64,000 bases of DNA. Origin: an uncultured Hyphomicrobiales bacterium. Its GTDB lineage: Bacteria > Pseudomonadota > Alphaproteobacteria > Rhizobiales > Beijerinckiaceae. How positions within the stretch are numbered: position 1 is the stretch's first letter; each line of letters begins with the position of its first letter. The notes beneath the pieces are model-generated. The model was not told the DNA's origin. It did not search any database and worked only from the letters and a program-made list of their open reading frames with translations. Both the position numbers and the translations under genes were made by a program. The stretch covers positions 1 to 64,000 of the forward strand of contig CAINNX010000079.1 in NCBI GenBank assembly GCA_903851305.1, written 5' to 3'. Positions 1 through 12,349 of this stretch are shown here, piece by piece.

Positions 1-1601
<1,601 letters not shown>

Positions 1602-1984
1602 GCAAAAAGCCTTCTGGAGCTGGCGTCAGGCACAGCTTGCCTCAGTGATCAGGATCGCGACCAAGGCCGCGGAACCACATGCAACAAGCTTGTCAGGGAA
1701 CGGGACCGCTTTAATGCGTCCCGAAGACGGGCGTCAGGTAACACAAGGGCACCGCCCACGCAACCGCATCTGGCGGCGCGAAGGTCAGGCTTTTGGATGA
1801 CAAGACGGCAATCGGCCACAGTCCGCCCGGCTATCCACAGGAAGGCAGAATTGCCCAAAATGGGCGCAAACTTGGCGCTCCAGCCCCTTTTTTGTTGCGC
1901 TGCACTCAAAAACCCTGCCGCTTGCGTGGCTTGCTCGGAGCGTCTAGCGGAAGATGGACGCTATTCCTGCCTACGAGGTTGCTT

Positions 1985-2386
1985 TTGAAACTGCTGCTCG
2001 TCGTCGCCGCCGCTCTGGTTGATTCGGATAATCGGGTGCTGATTGCCCAACGCCCGGAGGGCAAGGCGCTGGCGGGCCTGTGGGAGTTTCCCGGCGGCAA
2101 GATCGACCCCCATGAGCGGCCCGAACAAGCGCTGATCCGTGAATTGCATGAAGAGCTCGGCATTCGCGTGAAAGAGGCCTGCCTCGCGCCGCTCACCTTT
2201 GCGAGCTACGCCTACCCTGATTTCCATCTGATGATGCCGCTGTATATTTGCAGGCGTTGGGAAGGGCTTGTCACCTCACGCGAAAAGCAAGCCCTCAAAT
2301 GGGTGCGTCCGACTGAGCTGCGCCAATATCCGATGCCGCCTGCAGATGAGCCGCTGATTCCTGCGCTCATCGATATTGTGGGGTAA
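1985..2386 (+). CDS. mutT: NUDIX hydrolase, MutT-type 8-oxo-dGTP diphosphatase
   Basis: Nudix box GGKIDPHERPEQALIRELHEELGI. A TTG start at 1985 (LKLLLVVAAALVD) is more plausible than the long ORF start at 1793. Confidence 0.85.
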   Translation: MKLLLVVAAALVDSDNRVLIAQRPEGKALAGLWEFPGGKIDPHERPEQALIRELHEELGIRVKEACLAPLTFASYAYPDFHLMMPLYICRRWEGLVTSREKQALKWVRPTELRQYPMPPADEPLIPALIDIVG

Positions 2387-2393
2387 CCCACGC

Positions 2394-2490
2394 CGTCATT
2401 GCGAGGAGCCGAAGGCGACGCGGCAATCCATGGCGCGCTGCCCGCCTCGAACCATGTGACAAAGGATTGCTTCGCTTCGCTCGCAATGAT
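2394..2490. repeat. REP/MITE-like imperfect inverted repeat (CGTCATTGCGAG...GCAATCCA / GGATTGCTTCGCTTCGCTCGCAATGA)
   Basis: Left arm CGTCATTGCGAGGAGCCGAAGGCGACGCGGCAATCCA; reverse complement of the right arm is CATCATTGCGAGCGAAGCGAAGCAATCCT. Lies between two convergent gene ends. Confidence 0.75.
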
Positions 2491-2495
2491 GAAGC

Positions 2496-2909
2496 TCAGA
2501 GGCCGCCCATTTTGCAAACGAGTTTCCATTCCGCATCGGTCGCGGGCTGCACCGACAGACGCATGGATGTGACGAGCGACATTTTGGCCAATGCCGGTGT
2601 GGCTTTCACTTGCGCCAGTGTCACCGGCGCTTTCAGCGGCTTCACCGCTTTGAAATCGACCATGACAAATTTGCCACTCTCGTCTTCAGGATCGGGATAA
2701 TGTTCCTTGATCACTTCGACAATGCCGACAATCTCTTTGCCTTCATTCGAATGATAGAAAAAAGCCTGATCGCCTTTCTTCATCGCAATGAGATGGTTTT
2801 TGGCCAGATGGTTGCGCACACCATTCCAATGCGTGCCTTTGGCACCAGCCTTCACCTGATCATCCCATGACCATTTGAACGGCTCGCTCTTGACCAACCA
2901 ATGCGCCAT
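2496..2909 (-). CDS. EVE domain-containing protein
   Basis: 137 aa, MAHWLVKSEPFKWSWDDQVKAG...THWNGVRNHLAKNHL...GDQAFFYHSNEGKEIVGI, typical of the EVE family. Confidence 0.9.
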   Translation of the reverse strand: MAHWLVKSEPFKWSWDDQVKAGAKGTHWNGVRNHLAKNHLIAMKKGDQAFFYHSNEGKEIVGIVEVIKEHYPDPEDESGKFVMVDFKAVKPLKAPVTLAQVKATPALAKMSLVTSMRLSVQPATDAEWKLVCKMGGL

Positions 2910-2931
2910 GTCCCATGCCCCTGTCAGAAAA

Positions 2932-3915
2932 CTAGCCTTCCGCTTTTTGCGGCCGGGCCAATAAAATGCCGATTGCTTGATCTACGGTGAGACGCCCGCT
3001 GAGGATCTCTGCGACTGCGCAAGCAATCGGCATATCGACGCTGCTTGTCTGCGCCATGTCGAGCAGCACAGGGGCGGTGGCCGCGCCTTCAGCAAGCTTT
3101 TCCGGCAGTTCTTTGCCGCGCCCCAAAGCAAAACCATACGAGAAATTACGCGATTGCGCGGATGAACACGTGAGCACGAGATCACCCAGACCAGATAGAC
3201 CCATCAACGTCTCGGGACGCGCGCCACGCGACGCTGCAAAGCGCGACAATTCAGCAAAGCCGCGTGCGATCAGAGCAGCCCCCGCGCTCGCACCCAGACC
3301 GCGCCCGGCCGCTATGCCGCACGCAATGGCCAACACATTTTTCGTGGCGCCACCAATCTCGACACCCAGCACATCTGTTGAATGATAAAGACGTAGAGTT
3401 GGCGTGCCGAGTGCAGAGGCCAGTGCCCGCGCCAGCGTTTCATCGTTTGCTGCCACCGTTACCGCTGTCGGCAAACCGCGCGCGACGTCATCGGCAAAAC
3501 TGGGGCCTGACAGAATGGCCGTGGGTTGTCCGGGCAAAACCTGCGCGACCACATCGCTCAGCAAAAGATTGGTGCCGCGTTCAATACCTTTTGCGCAAAT
3601 AACGAGTGGTGCATCGGCACGAATGGTTCCCCTCACATGCTCGGCCATGCCGCGCAAAGCTTGGGCTGGCACCACGCACAGCACGATATCGGCGTCCGCA
3701 ATGGATGAAAGTTCTGCCTGTGGCAGAACGCCTTCTGCCAATTTGATTCCCGGCAAGCGGCGCTTGTTTTCACGTGTCTGCACAAGTTCGGCAACATGCT
3801 GGTGATCGCGTGCCCAGAGGATAACCTCGCGGCCCGGACGCGCTGCCGCATTGGCCAGCGCTGTGCCCCAAGCCCCTGCACCAAGCACTGCAATCTTGCT
3901 GATGTCTGTGCGCAT
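2932..3915 (-). CDS. gpsA: NAD(P)H-dependent glycerol-3-phosphate dehydrogenase
   Basis: 327 aa; GAGAWGTALANAAA nucleotide-binding motif, GPSFADDVARGLPTAVTVA, GLSGLGDLVLTCSS. Confidence 0.95.
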   Translation of the reverse strand: MRTDISKIAVLGAGAWGTALANAAARPGREVILWARDHQHVAELVQTRENKRRLPGIKLAEGVLPQAELSSIADADIVLCVVPAQALRGMAEHVRGTIRADAPLVICAKGIERGTNLLLSDVVAQVLPGQPTAILSGPSFADDVARGLPTAVTVAANDETLARALASALGTPTLRLYHSTDVLGVEIGGATKNVLAIACGIAAGRGLGASAGAALIARGFAELSRFAASRGARPETLMGLSGLGDLVLTCSSAQSRNFSYGFALGRGKELPEKLAEGAATAPVLLDMAQTSSVDMPIACAVAEILSGRLTVDQAIGILLARPQKAEG

Positions 3916-3921
3916 CTTGTC

Positions 3922-4980
3922 TCAAGCCTTGCCGTTGTTGACGCGTTCGGCCTCAAGATCGAGGGGCCAGCGGGGACGGGCTGCGAAATCAAGCCCATCG
4001 GTCATACCACGGCGCAGACGCTCCAGTCCCGCCCAGGCAATCATGGCACCATTATCAGTGCACAACGCAGGCGGCGGCAGCACCAGATGCAGGCCACTCT
4101 CTCCACAAAAGCGAGACAACGCGCGGCGAATGGCGCCATTGGCCGCCACACCACCCGCCACAACAAGCGCGGACGGATCGCCGTTGTCTTGCCGGAACGC
4201 ACGCAGCGCATGGCGAATACGGTCGATGATGACATCGACAACAGCCGCCTGAAAGGACGCGCAAATATCGGGAATATCCTGCGGCCGCAGCGGCGCGATG
4301 CGTTCGGCTTCCAGACGCACTGCCGTCTTCAATCCTGACAGCGAAAAATCAGCGCCCGGACGGCGCAACATGGGACGAGGAAAATCAAACCGCTGCGGGT
4401 CGCCTGTCATCGCCGCTTTCTCGACTTGCGGCCCGCCCGGATAGGGGAGCCCCAGCATTTTGGCGACCTTGTCGAAGGCCTCGCCCAAAGCATCGTCGAT
4501 GGTTGTGCCCAGACGCTTGTAATCACCCACGCCACGCACGGCGATGAGCTGTGTATGTCCGCCAGAGACCAGCAGCAACAGATAGGGGAATTCGATTCCA
4601 TCCGTCAGGCGCGCCGTCAGCGCATGAGCTTCCAGATGATTGACTGCAATGAAAGGCTTGTCAGCGGCCAGCGCCAAGGCCTTGCCAAAAGTCAGACCGA
4701 CAATGACGCCACCGATCAGCCCCGGCCCTGCGGCCGCGGCAATGCCGTCCATATCGTGAATGGTGCAGCCCGCTGTGGCCAGCGCGCGCTCGACCAAGCG
4801 ATCCAGCACATCCACATGGGCGCGCGCGGCAATTTCGGGCACCACGCCGCCATAGGCTGCGTGCTCGGCGATCTGGCTCATCACTTCGTTGGACAGAATA
4901 TCACCGCCGCCCCTGCTTGAGAGGCTGACGACCGCGGCGGCGGTCTCATCACAGGTGGTTTCAATTCCAAGTACGCGCAT
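3922..4980 (-). CDS. tsaD: tRNA threonylcarbamoyladenosine biosynthesis protein TsaD
   Basis: [18 protein letters not shown] start at 4980; [22 protein letters not shown]. The upstream extension in the ORF track is antisense to hemC and rejected. Confidence 0.95.
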   Translation of the reverse strand: MRVLGIETTCDETAAAVVSLSSRGGGDILSNEVMSQIAEHAAYGGVVPEIAARAHVDVLDRLVERALATAGCTIHDMDGIAAAAGPGLIGGVIVGLTFGKALALAADKPFIAVNHLEAHALTARLTDGIEFPYLLLLVSGGHTQLIAVRGVGDYKRLGTTIDDALGEAFDKVAKMLGLPYPGGPQVEKAAMTGDPQRFDFPRPMLRRPGADFSLSGLKTAVRLEAERIAPLRPQDIPDICASFQAAVVDVIIDRIRHALRAFRQDNGDPSALVVAGGVAANGAIRRALSRFCGESGLHLVLPPPALCTDNGAMIAWAGLERLRRGMTDGLDFAARPRWPLDLEAERVNNGKA

Positions 4981-5073
4981 CGGCCCATTGATTCTGTTGG
5001 GGTCACTCTTTCGCAGCCCTGCGCGACACCCTATAGTCCGCCTCAAACGAGTTGCAACTGTCTGGGGAACGAA

Positions 5074-5997
5074 ATGGGGCAAGCCTGGATGAGGATTGGC
5101 ACGCGGGGCTCTCCGCTCGCGCTGGCCCAGGCTCACGAAACACGCCATCTTCTGGCCGTCGCTCATGGCATTCCGGAAGAGCGCATCGACATCGTCATCA
5201 TCAAGGTCATGGGCGACCAGATTCTGGATCGGCCACTGTCGGAAGCCGGCGGCAAGGGGCTGTTCACCAAAGAGATCGATCTCGCCCAGCTCGATGGTTC
5301 CATCGATATCGCCGTTCACTCCTCAAAAGATCTGCCGACCCTCCTGCCGGACGGGCTTGAGATCGGTGGCTTCTTAGCCCGCGAAGATGTGCGCGATGCG
5401 TTCATTTCGTTGCGCGCCAAAAGCCTGATGGATCTGCCAGTCGGCGCCTTGGTCGGAACCGCTTCGCTGCGCCGCCAAGCGCTGGTGCGCAAATTGCGCC
5501 CGGATCTGCGTGTGGGCCTGTTGCGCGGCAATGTGCAGACCCGCCTCTCCAAATTGCAAAGCGGCGAATGTGACGCGACCTTGCTCGCACTCGCGGGCCT
5601 GAAGCGGCTCAACCTGACGCAGCATGTCACTGAAATCCTCGATGAGGAAATCTTCCTGCCCGCGGTTGGGCAAGGCGCGATTGGCATCACCGTGCGCACC
5701 GATGATCATGAGACGCGTGTCAAACTCGGTGCTATCTTGCACGCCGATACCGGCTATGCGCTGACACTGGAGCGTGCTTTCTTACGCGTGCTGGATGGCT
5801 CATGTCGCACGCCGATTGCCGGTCTTGCGCGCGTCAGTGGACATGACGTTTCTTTCCGCGGTCTGATCATGCGCACCGATGGTTCAGAACATTACGAGAC
5901 GCAGATCAGCGGCAATATTGCTGATGCGGAACGCCTTGGTGTGCAAGCAGGGCAAGATCTTCTGGCACGTGCGCCCGCCGATATTCTGACCCACTAA
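5074..5997 (+). CDS. hemC: hydroxymethylbilane synthase (porphobilinogen deaminase)
   Basis: [13 protein letters not shown]...KVMGDQI...[11 protein letters not shown]...[12 protein letters not shown]...[11 protein letters not shown] at 5089 is an alternative start. Confidence 0.95.
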   Translation: MGQAWMRIGTRGSPLALAQAHETRHLLAVAHGIPEERIDIVIIKVMGDQILDRPLSEAGGKGLFTKEIDLAQLDGSIDIAVHSSKDLPTLLPDGLEIGGFLAREDVRDAFISLRAKSLMDLPVGALVGTASLRRQALVRKLRPDLRVGLLRGNVQTRLSKLQSGECDATLLALAGLKRLNLTQHVTEILDEEIFLPAVGQGAIGITVRTDDHETRVKLGAILHADTGYALTLERAFLRVLDGSCRTPIAGLARVSGHDVSFRGLIMRTDGSEHYETQISGNIADAERLGVQAGQDLLARAPADILTH

Positions 5998-6001
5998 AGC
6001 C

Positions 6002-6688
6002 ATGCACATCCTCCTCACACGGCCCGAGGCGGATGCAAGACTGAGCGCAGAAAAACTATCTGCGCTCGGCCATTGCTGCATTGTCGCGCCGCTCTTTGAG
6101 ATTGCGCCCACAGATGAACATAAACCGCACGGCGATTTCTCCGGCCTCCTCGCGACCAGTGCGCATGCCTTCGATGCACCCGAACAATTTCAGGCACTGC
6201 GCGATTTGCCACTGCATCTTGTGGGGGAGCGCACAGCAGAAGCAGCACGCCGTGCAGGCTTTGCGCATATGCGCAGCAGCGCGCCAGACGGCGAAGCTCT
6301 GGCTGAGAGCATCGGCAAAGGGGCAGAGCATTTTCTCTATCTGGCGGGGCGCGAGCGGCGGCCCGAACTTGAGACCCAGCTCGCCGCGCAAGGTCATCGC
6401 GTAACGCCCTGGATCAGGTATGAAACACGGCAAGTGGCCCACCTGCCACAAACTGCGCACGCCGCCTTGTTAGGCAGCAAGATTGACGTTGTTTTGCATT
6501 TCTCCACACGCAGCGCAGCCCTCTATCGTGCTTTGGCGTGTGCAGCGGGGCTTGAGGCACAAGCACTAAAGCCTGTGCAGATCGCCATTTCGGCGCGCGC
6601 GGCCCAAAAGCTTGCCGGAGCGGGTAAAATTGCGGTCGCCCCGACACCCGATTTCGACGGTCTCCTTTCCGCGCTCAAGGCCTTGTAG
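6002..6688 (+). CDS. hemD: uroporphyrinogen-III synthase
   Basis: 228 aa, MHILLTRPEADA..., immediately after hemC; HemD-like C-terminus (ISARAAQKLAGAG...APTPDFDGLLSAL). Confidence 0.85.
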   Translation: MHILLTRPEADARLSAEKLSALGHCCIVAPLFEIAPTDEHKPHGDFSGLLATSAHAFDAPEQFQALRDLPLHLVGERTAEAARRAGFAHMRSSAPDGEALAESIGKGAEHFLYLAGRERRPELETQLAAQGHRVTPWIRYETRQVAHLPQTAHAALLGSKIDVVLHFSTRSAALYRALACAAGLEAQALKPVQIAISARAAQKLAGAGKIAVAPTPDFDGLLSALKAL

Positions 6689-6739
6689 TTCCGCCCCGTT
6701 TGCTCCTATCGTGGGGCATAAAAATAAGACGGGGAGGAA

Positions 6740-7774
6740 ATGATGCTGCTGTCCTTGGCACGCCTGATCGGCGCCGCTGCCATTACCACGAGCCTTGCTG
6801 CCACCTGTGCGCAGGCTCAGACACCAGAAGCCGAAGCGGCCTTTTTCAAAGGCAAGAATGTGCGCATTGCCGTGGGTTATGGCCCGGGCGGCGGCTATGA
6901 CGTTTATGCCCGTATGATCGCCCCGCATATCGGCAAGCATTTGGGCGCCAATATTATTGTCGAAAACCAGCCCGGCGCTGGCGGCATTACCGCGCTGAAT
7001 GCAACCAGCGTGGCCCCGCCTGATGGCCTGCACATGATGATCGTCAATGGCGCAGGCGCAGCCCTCTCGCAAATCATGAGTTCGACTGGTGTGCGCTATG
7101 ATCTGGCCAAGCTTGGCCATCTGGGCACCGTCTCAGCTTCGCCCTGGGTCTGGCTGGTGTCGCCCAAGTCGCCCATCAAAACCCCACAAGATGCGCTGGC
7201 ACTCAACCGCGAGATTATGTGGTCGGCCACAGGTCCCATTGATGGTCTGGCAGATGGCGCCGCCTTCACCTGCGAAGCGCTGAAGATGAAATGCAAAGTC
7301 GTCATGGGCTATGGCGGGTCCAATCAGGCGGCACTGGCCGTGACCAAGGATGAGATGGATTCCATCTATGTCTCCGACACGTCGGCCAATAATTACGTCA
7401 AGTCGGGCCAGAACCGCGCGGTCGCCTCGATGGCGCGCAAGCGTTCGCGCTTTTTCCCAGATACGCCAACAATTTTCGAAGCCGCCAAACTTGATGCCGA
7501 ACAGGCCTGGCTCTTCGATTTCCGTGCCAATATCGAGGATCTCGGCCGCATTCTTGTGGTGCCGCCCAACATGAACGCCTCGCGCCTGAAGTTCATGCAG
7601 GAAGCCGTGCGCAAGGCGCTGACTGACCCCGAAGTCATAGCTGAGGGCGAACGCACACAGCGCTATATCGACTTTGAAGATGCTGAAAAGACTCGCAAGC
7701 GTGCGCTGGCTGTGGTGGCAGACGTCACACCTGCCCAGTTGGCCAAGGTGAACCAGATCCTCAGCCTCAAGTAA
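6740..7774 (+). CDS. Tripartite tricarboxylate transporter substrate-binding protein (TctC/Bug family)
   Basis: Signal peptide, then KGKNVRIAVGYGPGGGYDVYARMIAPHIGKHLGANIIVENQPGAGGITALN. Confidence 0.88.
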   Translation: MMLLSLARLIGAAAITTSLAATCAQAQTPEAEAAFFKGKNVRIAVGYGPGGGYDVYARMIAPHIGKHLGANIIVENQPGAGGITALNATSVAPPDGLHMMIVNGAGAALSQIMSSTGVRYDLAKLGHLGTVSASPWVWLVSPKSPIKTPQDALALNREIMWSATGPIDGLADGAAFTCEALKMKCKVVMGYGGSNQAALAVTKDEMDSIYVSDTSANNYVKSGQNRAVASMARKRSRFFPDTPTIFEAAKLDAEQAWLFDFRANIEDLGRILVVPPNMNASRLKFMQEAVRKALTDPEVIAEGERTQRYIDFEDAEKTRKRALAVVADVTPAQLAKVNQILSLK

Positions 7775-7814
7775 TCCTCGCCGCCGCAGGGCTTTTTCTG
7801 CTAGTCCTGCGGCG

Positions 7815-10046
7815 ATGACGGATGCTGTTCAAAAAGGCGCATCGGTCGCCGACGTGCTCACACCCGTCGCGGTCGACACGGCCTATTCCTACAAAATCCC
7901 CGCCGGGCTCACTCTTGCGCCCGGCGATTTCGTGACTGTGCCGCTGGGCACACGCGAAGTCACAGGCGTTGTCTGGGCGCTGCGCGAGGCGGGCGGTGGC
8001 AATCTCAAGAGCATTATCGACAAGCGCGATCTGCCGCGTCTGCGCGAGCCCTTGCGTCAATTCGTTGATTGGGTCGCAAACTGGACGCTGGCGCCACGCG
8101 GCATGGTGCTGCGCATGGGCATTCGTGCGCCTGATGCGGCTGGGCCCGAGCCTGTGCGCATTGGTGTGCGGCTCACAGATGCACGGCCCGAGCGGATCAC
8201 GCCGGCGCGTGCACGCGTCATTGCCGCAGCAGAAGATGGTTTTGCGCGCTCCAAATCTGCGCTGGCGGAACTCGCAGCCTGTTCGGTCAGCGTCATCGAC
8301 ACGTTGATTGATGAAGGCACGCTGGAAGCCATTTCGCTGCCACCCGAGCCCGTGGCGCTTTTGCCTGATGCGGCCCACACACAAGTTGAGCTTGAAGACA
8401 ATCAGCGCGCCGCCGCCGACGACTTGCGTGCCAGCGTGGCCGCGCAGGCTTTTTCGGTGACACTCCTCGAAGGTGTGACCGGCTCTGGCAAAACGGAAGT
8501 CTATTTTGAGGCGGTGGCCGCTGCTTTGGAAAGCGGACGGCAAGCGCTGATCCTGATGCCGGAAATTGCGCTCACCGCACAATTCCTTGATCGCTTTGCC
8601 GGGCGCTTTGGTGTGCGCCCGGCTGAATGGCATTCAGGCGTGGCATCCCGCAAACGTGCGCGCATCTGGACAGGTGTGGCTGATGGCAGCGTGCGCGTGG
8701 TCGCTGGCGCGCGTTCAGCATTGTTTCTGCCCTTCGAGCAATTGGGCGCGATCATCGTCGATGAAGAACATGAAGCCGCCTATAAGCAAGATGACGGCGT
8801 CTCCTATCATGCGCGCGATATGGCGGTGGTGCGCGGGCGTATTGAAAAAGCTGCTGTTATTCTGGCCTCCGCGACGCCCTCGATTGAAACACGCGTCAAT
8901 GCACAACAGGGCCGCTACAAATATCTGAAACTGGATTCGCGCTTTGGCGGGCGCTCTATGCCCGAAATCGCCTGCATTGATCTGCGCACCAGCGCACCCA
9001 CGCGCGGCAAATGGATTGCGCCACGATTGGTGGAAGCCGTGCAAGAAACGGTGGCGCGCGGTGAACAGGCGCTGCTGTTCTTGAATCGTCGCGGCTATGC
9101 GCCACTGACTTTGTGCCGCGATTGCGGACATCGCTTTCAATGTCCTGATTGCACCGCTTGGTTGGTCGAGCATCGCTTCCGCAAAGCGCTCGTGTGCCAC
9201 CATTGCGGACATATTGAGCGGCGCCCTGACGCATGTCCGAAATGCGAAGCAGTGGATTCGCTGACTGCCTGCGGCCCCGGTGTTGAGCGCTTGGCTGAAG
9301 AAGCGAGTGCGCTTTTTCCAGATGCCCGCGTGCTCACATTATCATCTGATTTTCCTGGCGGCACGGAACGCATGCGCGCAGAGCTTGATGCTGTTGCCAA
9401 TGGTGCCTGCGATATCGTCATCGGCACGCAGCTTGTCGCCAAGGGGCACAATTTTCCGCTGATGACGCTGGTCGGTGTGGTGGATGCCGATGTCGGCCTG
9501 TCGAATGGCGACCCGCGTGCGGCCGAGCGCACGTTTCAATTGCTGCAACAGGTGACAGGACGCGCAGGACGCTTCGACAAACCGGGGCGTGGCATGTTGC
9601 AGACCTATCAGCCCGAGCATCCGGTCATTCGCGCGCTGCTCTCAGGTGATGCTGAGCGGTTCTATCAGGAAGAAACGCAGCAGCGGCTCAATGCAGGACT
9701 GCCGCCGTTTGGTCGGCTGGCCGCCATTATCGTCTCAGGCAATGATCGCCCCTCCGCTGAGTCGCATGCCCGCACCCTCATTCGCGCTGCGCAAGCGATG
9801 GAGAAAAGCGACAGGTGGAAACTCACTCCACTGGGCGGCTTGCCACAAGATGACGAAGTGATCATGCTCGGGCCCGCCGAAGCTCCCATTGCCGTTGTGC
9901 GCGGGCGCCATCGCTTTCGGCTCTTGGTCAAAGCGCCACGCAGCGCCGATTTGCAGGGCTTTCTACGCGCCCTGCTGGCCAGCGCGCCGCCAGATCGTGG
10001 CGGCGTGCGCACGCAGATTGATGTTGATCCGCAGTCGTTTCTTTAA
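7815..10046 (+). CDS. priA: Primosomal protein N' (replication restart helicase)
   Basis: 743 aa; Walker A LLEGVTGSGKTEVYFEAV, DEEHE box, zinc-binding cysteines CRDCGHRFQCPDC...CHHCG...CPKC. Confidence 0.97.
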   Translation: MTDAVQKGASVADVLTPVAVDTAYSYKIPAGLTLAPGDFVTVPLGTREVTGVVWALREAGGGNLKSIIDKRDLPRLREPLRQFVDWVANWTLAPRGMVLRMGIRAPDAAGPEPVRIGVRLTDARPERITPARARVIAAAEDGFARSKSALAELAACSVSVIDTLIDEGTLEAISLPPEPVALLPDAAHTQVELEDNQRAAADDLRASVAAQAFSVTLLEGVTGSGKTEVYFEAVAAALESGRQALILMPEIALTAQFLDRFAGRFGVRPAEWHSGVASRKRARIWTGVADGSVRVVAGARSALFLPFEQLGAIIVDEEHEAAYKQDDGVSYHARDMAVVRGRIEKAAVILASATPSIETRVNAQQGRYKYLKLDSRFGGRSMPEIACIDLRTSAPTRGKWIAPRLVEAVQETVARGEQALLFLNRRGYAPLTLCRDCGHRFQCPDCTAWLVEHRFRKALVCHHCGHIERRPDACPKCEAVDSLTACGPGVERLAEEASALFPDARVLTLSSDFPGGTERMRAELDAVANGACDIVIGTQLVAKGHNFPLMTLVGVVDADVGLSNGDPRAAERTFQLLQQVTGRAGRFDKPGRGMLQTYQPEHPVIRALLSGDAERFYQEETQQRLNAGLPPFGRLAAIIVSGNDRPSAESHARTLIRAAQAMEKSDRWKLTPLGGLPQDDEVIMLGPAEAPIAVVRGRHRFRLLVKAPRSADLQGFLRALLASAPPDRGGVRTQIDVDPQSFL

Positions 10047-10048
10047 GA

Positions 10049-11296
10049 CTAGGAGCGATAGTCGCCATTGATGGCGACATATTCCTTGGTGAGATCACAG
10101 GTCCACACGGTCCACGTTCCCTTGCCCACACCCACATGGACGCGCAAGTCGATCTTCTCGCCCTTCATATAGGTCGAGACTTTCGCCTCATCGTAAGACA
10201 GATCACGCAGGCCTTTGTTGGCAACGCGGAAATCGCCAAACCAGATGGCGAGCTTGTCGCGATCGGCCTTTTCACCCGCCTTGCCAACGGCTGCGACCAC
10301 GCGGCCCCAATTGGCGTCTTCGCCTGCAATGGCGGTTTTCACCAATGGTGAATTGGCAATCGACAGGCCAATCTTTTTGGCTGCAGCCGCGCTGGCTGCG
10401 CCCTCGACACAGATCTCAACAAATTTGCGGCAACCCTCACCATCGCGCACGACCTGATGGGCGAGATCAAGCAGAACGCCATCCAGCGCCTTTTTGAAAG
10501 CGGCCAGTCGGCGATCTGTTGCGGATGCAATTTTGGCGCAGCCACGTTTGGCAGCCGCACCTGTTGCAAACAGCATCAACGTGTCAGAGGTCGATGTATC
10601 GCTATCAACCGTGATCGAATTGAACGAGCCCATCACAGATTTCGATAACAACGTTTGCAATACAGGCGCTGCGATTGGTGCGTCAGTGAAGACGAAGGAC
10701 AGCATGGTGGCCATATCTGGCGCGATCATGCCGGCACCCTTGGCCATGCCATTGATTGTCACCGACACGCCGCCAATCTCGCAGGTCGCGGTGGCGACTT
10801 TGGGGAATGTGTCGGTGGTCATAATCGCGCGCGCGGCATCGAGAATGCCTTCTGGCGCAGCTTTTTTCACGAGCTTGTCGAGCGCACCTTCAAATTTGGT
10901 GGCATCCAGCGGCTCGCCGATCACGCCGGTGGAGGCGAGGAAAATCTCATTGGCTGTTGCGCCCGTGGCCTTGGAGGCGATCTGCGCGGTGAGCTTGGTG
11001 GAGGCGACGCCATTCTTGCCCGTAAAAGCATTGGCATTGCCGGAATTGACGACGAGCGCGCGCGCCTTGCCGCCCTTCAGTTTCGCGCGGCACCAATCAA
11101 CAGGGGCCGATGGGCACTTGGATTTGGTGAAGACGCCAGCCACTTTCGTGCCCTTGTCGAGCAGAGCGAGCATGACATCGGTGCGGCCCTTATAGCGAAT
11201 GCCCGCTTCTGCGGTTGAAAAGCGCACGCCTTCAATCGGCGGGCACTGGGCATAGAATTTCGGCGCGAGCGGAGACATCGGTGCGGCTTTGGCCAT
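10049..11296 (-). CDS. argJ: Bifunctional glutamate N-acetyltransferase/amino-acid acetyltransferase
   Basis: 415 aa; [41 protein letters not shown]. Confidence 0.95.
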   Translation of the reverse strand: MAKAAPMSPLAPKFYAQCPPIEGVRFSTAEAGIRYKGRTDVMLALLDKGTKVAGVFTKSKCPSAPVDWCRAKLKGGKARALVVNSGNANAFTGKNGVASTKLTAQIASKATGATANEIFLASTGVIGEPLDATKFEGALDKLVKKAAPEGILDAARAIMTTDTFPKVATATCEIGGVSVTINGMAKGAGMIAPDMATMLSFVFTDAPIAAPVLQTLLSKSVMGSFNSITVDSDTSTSDTLMLFATGAAAKRGCAKIASATDRRLAAFKKALDGVLLDLAHQVVRDGEGCRKFVEICVEGAASAAAAKKIGLSIANSPLVKTAIAGEDANWGRVVAAVGKAGEKADRDKLAIWFGDFRVANKGLRDLSYDEAKVSTYMKGEKIDLRVHVGVGKGTWTVWTCDLTKEYVAINGDYRS

Positions 11297-11360
11297 GGTG
11301 GTCCTGCTTCCAAGTCTTGAACAACAAAGTTGATGCGCACCCTAAGCAAAGCTTTCTGAC

Positions 11361-11395
11361 AAAAAAACCTCGCTGACGGGGCCAGCGAGGTTTTT
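11361..11395 (-). terminator. Rho-independent terminator after the PPIase gene
   Basis: AACCTCGCTG/CAGCGAGGTT hairpin flanked by an A-run (T-run on the minus strand). Confidence 0.8.
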
Positions 11396-11416
11396 AAGCT
11401 GTTTTGTTACACACGC

Positions 11417-12349
11417 TTATTTGGCCGGGGCAGCAGGCGCATCCATCTTTTCGATCTTGGCGCCATCGCGCAGTTTCAGCACGCGGTCAGACTGGGCCTT
11501 CTGTACCACATAGGCGCGCACCTGATCCTTGACGGCATCAAAGGCCGGGAAAGCCTTGGCGCGCTTGTCCTCGAGCTTGATCACATGCCAGCCAAACTGG
11601 CTCTTCACCGGCTCCGAAAGCTGGCCCTTCGCCAGTTTGAAAGCAGCCTCTGAGAATTCCGGGACCATGCGATCTGCCGTAAACCAACCCAGATCACCCC
11701 CCTTGGAGCCGGGGTCCTTGGAGACCTCATCAGCGACCTTGGCAAAATCCTCACCCGCCTTGAGGCGCTTCAGGGCAGCCTTGGCCTCATCTTCGCTGGC
11801 CAGGAGAATATGGCGCGCATGGGCTTCCGTATCGGCCTTTTGCTGGCCCGCCACTTCATCATAGGCCTTCTTCAATTCAGCTTCGGTGGAAGCCGCCTGG
11901 GCAATTTTGCCGAAAAAGGCATCCATCAGGGCCTTGTCGCGCTGATAGGACATGCGGCGGGCAAAATCCGCCCCCTCGCCCATTTTATCAGCCTCGGCCT
12001 GACGTGCTGCGATCTTCAAATCAATAAGATATTCAAGAACATAGCTCTCTTGCTCGAGAGGTGGCACCTGCACCAGCGAGCCGCCCATATCCTCCATAGC
12101 GATCTTCACATCATCGTCTGTGATGTCGACGCCATTGACCTTGGCCAGCACCTTGGCCTGAGCCAACGGGGCGGCCAGCAGAAGGGTGGCCAACAGGCCA
12201 GAAAACAGGGCTGCGCCAAAGGCACCGCGCGGGGTCAAACTCATCGGGGCTATCTCCGTCAGCGGGCCATCCCGCGAGTCGGCCGGTAAATTGGTCGAAA
12301 CAGAGGGGCGAGGCAAGGCCAAAGCCGCGCCGGTGCCCGTGCGACACAT
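11417..12349 (-). CDS. Parvulin-type peptidylprolyl isomerase, exported
   Basis: Signal-peptide-like N-terminus; HARHILLASEDEAKAALKRLKAGEDFAKVADEVSKDPGSKGGDLGWF rotamase signature. Probable ATG start internal at MSLTPRGAFGAALF. Confidence 0.9.
   Translation of the reverse strand: MCRTGTGAALALPRPSVSTNLPADSRDGPLTEIAPMSLTPRGAFGAALFSGLLATLLLAAPLAQAKVLAKVNGVDITDDDVKIAMEDMGGSLVQVPPLEQESYVLEYLIDLKIAARQAEADKMGEGADFARRMSYQRDKALMDAFFGKIAQAASTEAELKKAYDEVAGQQKADTEAHARHILLASEDEAKAALKRLKAGEDFAKVADEVSKDPGSKGGDLGWFTADRMVPEFSEAAFKLAKGQLSEPVKSQFGWHVIKLEDKRAKAFPAFDAVKDQVRAYVVQKAQSDRVLKLRDGAKIEKMDAPAAPAK

Noticed and set aside
1602-1984. Short ORFs between atpH and mutT (1530..1988 and 1649..1909)
   Set aside because: No family resemblance, no convincing SD, and they overlap each other; probably the divergent atp/mutT promoter region.
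2212-2529. 105-aa minus-strand ORF containing ASEAKQS...IAASPSAPRNDG
   Set aside because: Peptide pattern created by the REP-like repeat, not a real protein.
4981-5319. N-terminal extension of the tsaD ORF
   Set aside because: Antisense to hemC; the conserved TsaD start [13 protein letters not shown] is at 4980.
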